From Actimicrobium sp047621665 (lineage in GTDB: Bacteria; Pseudomonadota; Gammaproteobacteria; Burkholderiales; Burkholderiaceae_D), in contig JBLHMB010000047.1 in NCBI GenBank assembly GCA_047621665.1, positions 1 through 27,988 of the forward strand: a stretch of DNA of 27,988 bases, given 5' to 3'. Every line of letters begins with the position of its first letter. The stretch's first letter is position 1. Shown here one piece after another: positions 23,715 to 27,988 of the stretch. The translations under genes and the position numbers were made by a program. Below the pieces are notes generated by a model. The model was not told the origin of the DNA and did not search any database. It saw nothing but the letters and a program-made list of their open reading frames with translations.

Positions 23715-26050
23715 CAGACTTTCTCCACACTGATCGGGCCGAACATCGCGCCCAACATTGCCGTTGCCTTGTGCGCGGCAACAATGCGCACCGCATTATC
23801 GGGCAAGCCGGCTTCGATGACTACCTCAAGGACAGTATTTCCACTACCTTGGGTGACGCGGACTGCGGCGCCATCGACCACGCCGAGTTGCTGCGCCAGC
23901 GCGGCCGACAATCTGGCCGTTGGCGCGCGCGCGTCACTGGTCTCTTGCAAGGCAGGGGCGCGACGGGTGATCGCATCGGTGAAATAGATCGGCACTTCGG
24001 CAATTCGCTCCAGACCACCAGCAGACGCCGTCACCGGTGCCTGGGGCGCGAACGTCGTCTTGTTGTTCAGACGTATCGTCAGGTCAACACCAGCGACACC
24101 ATCACCACCCAGTACTTCATTGCGAATCGCTTCGGAAGTCTCGTAGTCGAAACCGGACAGACCGAGCAAATTACCCAGTACGCGCAAGACTTTCCAGCCC
24201 GGACGCGTCTCACCCAGTGGCTTGACGGTGCCATTGAAACTTTGTGCACGGCCTTCGCAACTGACGAAAGTACCGGCGGTTTCAGTAAACGGCGCAATCG
24301 GCAACAGCACATCGGCGTAATCGGTACCGTGCTTGAAGGGTGACAGGGCGACTACCATCTCGGCCTGGTCCAATGCCGCGCGGGCAATTTGCGGATTCGC
24401 ACTGTCGAGTTGTGGCTCGGCATTGAACAGCAAATACGCCTTGCGCGGTGTGGCAAAGGCATTCGCCGCGTTCGCGCCCGCAGCCGGAACCGCGTTGGCG
24501 AGGTAGCCGCCGACAGTGTTCGCCGCTTCGGTCAGGAAACCCAGTGTGGTACCGGTGGCTTCGGCAATCCATTGCGCAGCCGCGTGCAACTGGGCTGCTT
24601 GCGGATGCTGTGCGGCAGCGTTGCCGAGCATGACCGCGCCCGGCGCGGCCGAGATCAGGCTGGCAGCAATTTTTTCCGCTGTTGCCGAGGCAACGACGCC
24701 TTCGAATCCAGCCGGCAGCGGCAGTGATTTGGCGTGCGCTACTGCAGCGATCACTTCGCCCAACATACCCAGCCAGGCCGACGGCGCAGCAATAATCTTG
24801 TTGGCAACCGGCATCAGCAAATCGTCGTCGGTGGCATGCAGCAAGCTGATTTTCGCACCGCTCTTGACCGACTGGCGCAAGCGTGCGGTGAGCAGCGGAT
24901 GGTCCTTGCGCAGGAATGAGCCGATCACAAACACACGATCAAGCTGAGCGAACTCGGCAATCGACATGCCTAGCCAGGGTGTCACCACCCCATCAAGTGC
25001 GAAGTTCGATTGACGCAAGCGGAAGTCAATATTTTCGGAACCGATACCGCGCACAACTTTTTGCAACAGCGACAATTCTTCGAGTGTCGAGTTCGGTGTC
25101 GCCAGCGCGGCAATCGCATCGGCACCATGCTCATGTTTGATGTTGCGCAAACCATGCGCGACGTATTCGAGCGCGCTCTGCCAGCTGACTTCCTGCCACT
25201 TACCGTCTTGCTTGAGCATCGGTGCGGTCAGGCGTTCGTCACTGTTAAGGCCTTCGTACGAAAAACGATCCTTGTCGGACAACCAGCATTCGTTGATCGC
25301 GTCGTTTTCGAGCGGCAGCACGCGCATCACGCGATTGGCTTTGACTTGCACGACGAGGTTGGTGCCGAGTCCGTCATGCGCACTGATCGATTTGCGACGG
25401 GACAGTTCCCACGTGCGCGCACTGTAGCGGAACGGTTTGGACGTCAATGCGCCGACCGGACACAGGTCGATCATGTTGCCTGACAGTTCGGAGTCAACCG
25501 TCTTGCCGACGAACGACGTGATCTCGGCATGTTCGCCGCGACCCAGCATGCCGAATTCCATCACGCCGCCAATTTCCTGGCCGAAGCGTACGCAGCGGGT
25601 GCAATGAATGCAGCGCGTCATCTCTTTCATCGAGATCAGCGGACCGGCATCCTTTTGCACGACGATGCGTTTTTCTTCTTCGTAACGTGATGAGGACTTG
25701 CCGTAGCCAACTGCCAGATCCTGCAACTGGCATTCGCCGCCCTGGTCGCAGATCGGACAATCCAGCGGATGGTTGATCAGCAAAAATTCCATCACGCCCT
25801 TTTGGGCCTGCACGGCTTTCTCGCTGTTCGAACGCACGATCATGCCGGCCGAGACAGGTGTCGCACAGGCCGGTAACGGCTTTGGCGCTTTCTCGACTTC
25901 CACGAGACACATGCGGCAGTTGGCCGCGATCGTCAATTTTTTGTGATAGCAGAAGTGTGGAATGTAGGTGCCGAGCTTGTTGGCGGCGTCCATCACCATG
26001 CTGCCTGCGGGTACTTCAACTTTCTTGCCGTCTATTTCGATTTCAACCAT
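23714..26050 (-). CDS. nuoG: NADH-quinone oxidoreductase subunit G
   Basis: This 778-residue subunit holds most of the peripheral-arm iron-sulfur chain. The N-terminal [2Fe-2S] site uses Cys34, 45, 48, 62 (HFCYHKK, NCRMCLVEVE, LPACATPV). A His/Cys-ligated cluster follows (HPLDCPICDQGGECQLQD), then a [4Fe-4S] site (CIHCTRCVRFGQEIGG and LCPVGALTSKP), then a molybdopterin-oxidoreductase-like domain without an active cofactor role. Starts at 26056 (ATG) and 26071 (TTG) are also open; I chose 26050 because the family begins MVEIEIDGK. None has a strong Shine-Dalgarno site. The 87-bp gap to nuoF shows no other feature. Confidence 0.95.
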   Translation of the reverse strand: MVEIEIDGKKVEVPAGSMVMDAANKLGTYIPHFCYHKKLTIAANCRMCLVEVEKAPKPLPACATPVSAGMIVRSNSEKAVQAQKGVMEFLLINHPLDCPICDQGGECQLQDLAVGYGKSSSRYEEEKRIVVQKDAGPLISMKEMTRCIHCTRCVRFGQEIGGVMEFGMLGRGEHAEITSFVGKTVDSELSGNMIDLCPVGALTSKPFRYSARTWELSRRKSISAHDGLGTNLVVQVKANRVMRVLPLENDAINECWLSDKDRFSYEGLNSDERLTAPMLKQDGKWQEVSWQSALEYVAHGLRNIKHEHGADAIAALATPNSTLEELSLLQKVVRGIGSENIDFRLRQSNFALDGVVTPWLGMSIAEFAQLDRVFVIGSFLRKDHPLLTARLRQSVKSGAKISLLHATDDDLLMPVANKIIAAPSAWLGMLGEVIAAVAHAKSLPLPAGFEGVVASATAEKIAASLISAAPGAVMLGNAAAQHPQAAQLHAAAQWIAEATGTTLGFLTEAANTVGGYLANAVPAAGANAANAFATPRKAYLLFNAEPQLDSANPQIARAALDQAEMVVALSPFKHGTDYADVLLPIAPFTETAGTFVSCEGRAQSFNGTVKPLGETRPGWKVLRVLGNLLGLSGFDYETSEAIRNEVLGGDGVAGVDLTIRLNNKTTFAPQAPVTASAGGLERIAEVPIYFTDAITRRAPALQETSDARAPTARLSAALAQQLGVVDGAAVRVTQGSGNTVLEVVIEAGLPDNAVRIVAAHKATAMLGAMFGPISVEKV

Positions 26051-26137
26051 GGCCATCTTTTTTTTGCCCAAGTAAAGGCGGCTGCGCTAGGCAGTCCGCA
26101 CGGTGCAAATTGATCGAGTCAGCCGACCCGGACCAGC

Positions 26138-27433
26138 TTAAATATAGGCTGGCACCAGGCAGTGCTTGTGCTCGATGTGGTATTCGAATTCTTCGCGGAA
26201 GTTCTTGATCATTGCCCGCACCGGCATCGCTGCCGCATCGCCGAGCGCACAAATCGTGCGACCCTGAATGTTGTCGGCAATCGAATTGAGCATGTCGAGA
26301 TCATCCGCCCTGCCCTGACCGTGTTCGATCCGATGGACCATGCGGTATAGCCAGCCCGTGCCTTCGCGACACGGCGTGCATTGGCCGCAGGACTCTTCGT
26401 AATAGAAGTACGACAGACGCAGCAGCGACTTGACCATGCAACGTGTTTCATTCATCACGATGACCGCGCCGGAGCCCAGCATCGAACCGGCTTTGGCGAT
26501 CGAGTCGTAATCCATGTCGGTAGCCATCATCACGTCACCGGTCAGGACCGGCATCGATGACCCGCCGGGGATCACGGCCTTGATCTTCTTGCCATCGCGC
26601 ATGCCGCCGGCCAGTTCCAGCAAGGTCGCAAATGGCGTACCGAGCGGCACTTCGTAATTACCCGGCCTGGCGACGTCGCCCGACACCGAAAAAATCTTGG
26701 TACCACCGTTGTTCGGCTTGCCAAGACCGGCATACGCTTCGCCGCCCATCGCAAAGACGAACGGCACAGCCGCAAAAGTCTCGGTGTTATTGATCGTGGT
26801 CGGCTTGCCATACAAACCGAAGCTGGCAGGGAAAGGCGGCTTGAAGCGCGGCTGGCCTTTCTTGCCTTCCATCGATTCCAGCAAGGCAGTTTCTTCGCCG
26901 CAGATGTAGGCGCCATAACCATGGAACGCGTGCAACTGGAACGTGAAATCACTGCCGGCAATCCGGTCGCCCAGCATGCCGCCGGCGCGGGCTTCTTCGA
27001 TGGCTTCTTCGAAGCGTTCGTAGTCGGCCCAGATTTCACCGTGAATATAGTTGTAGCCGACCGTGATACCCATCGCGTACGCACCGATGGCCATGCCTTC
27101 GATCAACGCATGCGGGTTATACCGCATGATGTCGCGATCCTTGAAAGTGCCCGGCTCGCCTTCGTCCGAATTACAGACCAGATACTTTTGGCCGGGAAAC
27201 TGGCGCGGCATGAAACTCCATTTCAGACCGGTTGGAAAACCGGCACCGCCGCGTCCGCGTAATGCGGAAGCCTTCAATTCGGCAATAACTTGCTCGGGTG
27301 TGATTTTGTCATTGAGGATGCGTTTGAGCTGGGCGTAACCGCCACGCGCTACGTAATCTTCAAGGTGCCAGTTCTTGCCATCGAGACCCGCGAGTATCAG
27401 TGGCTTGATGTGCCGTGTGTGCAGGCTCGTCAT
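26138..27433 (-). CDS. nuoF: NADH-quinone oxidoreductase subunit F
   Basis: This 431-residue subunit is the electron entry point, binding NADH, FMN and cluster N3. The glycine-rich nucleotide motif GRGGAGFPTG (60-69) and the FMN-site NSDEGEPG (88-95) are intact. The [4Fe-4S] ligands are Cys349, 352, 355 (ESCGQCTPC) and Cys395 (TICALGD). Its ATG overlaps the nuoE stop (ATGA), and GAGGAG lies about 9 nt upstream. Confidence 0.98.
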   Translation of the reverse strand: MTSLHTRHIKPLILAGLDGKNWHLEDYVARGGYAQLKRILNDKITPEQVIAELKASALRGRGGAGFPTGLKWSFMPRQFPGQKYLVCNSDEGEPGTFKDRDIMRYNPHALIEGMAIGAYAMGITVGYNYIHGEIWADYERFEEAIEEARAGGMLGDRIAGSDFTFQLHAFHGYGAYICGEETALLESMEGKKGQPRFKPPFPASFGLYGKPTTINNTETFAAVPFVFAMGGEAYAGLGKPNNGGTKIFSVSGDVARPGNYEVPLGTPFATLLELAGGMRDGKKIKAVIPGGSSMPVLTGDVMMATDMDYDSIAKAGSMLGSGAVIVMNETRCMVKSLLRLSYFYYEESCGQCTPCREGTGWLYRMVHRIEHGQGRADDLDMLNSIADNIQGRTICALGDAAAMPVRAMIKNFREEFEYHIEHKHCLVPAYI

Positions 27434-27909
27434 TTGTTTAACTCCTCTACCAGATCATCGATTTTTTCGTTGGACATCCAGCTGCACATGCGCTTGTTAT
27501 TGACCAGCATCACTGGTGAATCACCGCAGGCGCCCATGCACTCGCCTTCTTCCAGCGTGAACCGGCCATCGGCCGAGGTTTCGAGGTAGTCGATACCCAG
27601 TTTTTGCTTCAGGTACTGCGCTGCTTTTTCGCCGCCGGACAGGGCGCACGGCAAATTGGTACAAACAGTGATTTTGAATTTGCCGATCGGCGCCGTGTTG
27701 TACATCGAATAGAACGTGGCGACTTCCTGTACTGCGATAGCCGCCATGCCGAGGTACCCGGCAATTTCCTGCATCAGTGCTGGCGACAGCCAGCCTGCTT
27801 CGTCCTGGGCAATCGCCAGTGCACCCATTACCGCCGACTGCTTCTGGTCGACGGGAAACTTGCTCACTTCACGATCAATTTTTTTATACGCTTGTTCAGA
27901 TAACAGCAT
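27430..27909 (-). CDS. nuoE: NADH-quinone oxidoreductase subunit E
   Basis: This thioredoxin-fold subunit (159 residues) binds the [2Fe-2S] cluster N1a through Cys83, Cys88 (CTNLPC), Cys124 and Cys128 (ECMGAC). It pairs with NuoF in the NADH-oxidising module. The helical N-terminal part has the conserved VATFYSMY. GAGG stands about 9 nt before the ATG at 27909. It overlaps nuoF by 4 bp and lies 28 bp after nuoD. Confidence 0.98.
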   Translation of the reverse strand: MLLSEQAYKKIDREVSKFPVDQKQSAVMGALAIAQDEAGWLSPALMQEIAGYLGMAAIAVQEVATFYSMYNTAPIGKFKITVCTNLPCALSGGEKAAQYLKQKLGIDYLETSADGRFTLEEGECMGACGDSPVMLVNNKRMCSWMSNEKIDDLVEELNK

Positions 27910-27937
27910 GCTTTGTGCCTCAATAGCCTATCGCAAA

Positions 27938-27988
27938 TCAGCGATCAATTTCACCAAAGACAATATCTTGCGTACCGATGATGGTGAC
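27938..27988 (-). CDS. nuoD: NADH-quinone oxidoreductase subunit D, C-terminal end (partial)
   Basis: Only the last 16 codons and the TGA stop are inside the window. They encode VTIIGTQDIVFGEIDR, the conserved C terminus of NuoD, the quinone-site subunit of the peripheral arm. The position just before nuoE confirms it. The ending shows that nuoD is present upstream; whether it is separate from nuoC cannot be seen here. Confidence 0.9.
   Translation of the reverse strand, partial: VTIIGTQDIVFGEIDR

Noticed and set aside
1..27988. Search for a mobile element, prophage, CRISPR, toxin-antitoxin or defence system
   Set aside because: All coding space is taken by recognisable core metabolic or regulatory genes with similar codon use. 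No integrase, transposase, att-like duplication at the tRNA, or spacer array is visible.

Overview
The window reads as a core chromosomal segment of a betaproteobacterium of the order Burkholderiales, most likely family Oxalobacteraceae. This rests on gene content (a split nuoD/E/F/G...N complex I operon followed by a DUF2818 gene and a NUDIX gene; an EXDD-type RelA; a DUF3563-like small protein) and on moderately GC-rich codon use. I ran no database search. There is no phage, transposon, CRISPR array, rRNA or plasmid hallmark, and nothing that looks like a defence system.

Layout. (1) Positions 5-81: tRNA-Val(GAC) on the minus strand with its own promoter. (2) Positions 195-3735, minus: an alpha/beta hydrolase, a RidA-family protein and relA, closely packed. 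(3) Positions 3899-5264, minus: the two CoA-transferase subunits scoA-scoB, closed by a clear intrinsic terminator. They are divergent from a PAS-LuxR regulator (5392-5952), and a perfect 7-bp inverted repeat lies between them. (4) Positions 6088-6351, plus: a small DUF3563-like protein behind a structured promoter region. (5) Positions 6392-11014, minus: a sugar operon, in transcription order periplasmic binding protein, permease, ATPase, FucU/RbsD-type mutarotase and ROK repressor. It is divergent from a PfkB-type fructokinase (11223-12164). Two back-to-back promoters appear to share one -10 element. (6) Positions 12180-12956, minus: a short-chain dehydrogenase, divergent from ETF:ubiquinone oxidoreductase (13101-14783). 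(7) Positions 14956-27988, minus: the respiratory complex I operon from the 3' end of nuoD through nuoN, then DUF2818 and a NUDIX ADP-ribose pyrophosphatase.

How the parts work together. The sugar cluster forms a complete import-anomerise-phosphorylate module with a local repressor, most likely for fructose. ETF-QO feeds electrons from acyl-CoA and amino-acid dehydrogenases into ubiquinone, the same pool that complex I reduces from NADH. ScoAB activates or releases acetoacetate. RelA makes the alarmone (p)ppGpp. Most of the window is ordinary. The points most worth a second look are small: a 21-codon ORF fitted exactly between nuoK and nuoL, the shared -10 of the sugar divergon, the inverted repeats around the PAS-LuxR gene and the DUF3563-like gene, a 12-bp tandem repeat that overlaps the stop codon of the binding-protein gene, a mutarotase in a fructose-type operon, and DUF2818 as a possible complex I accessory protein.
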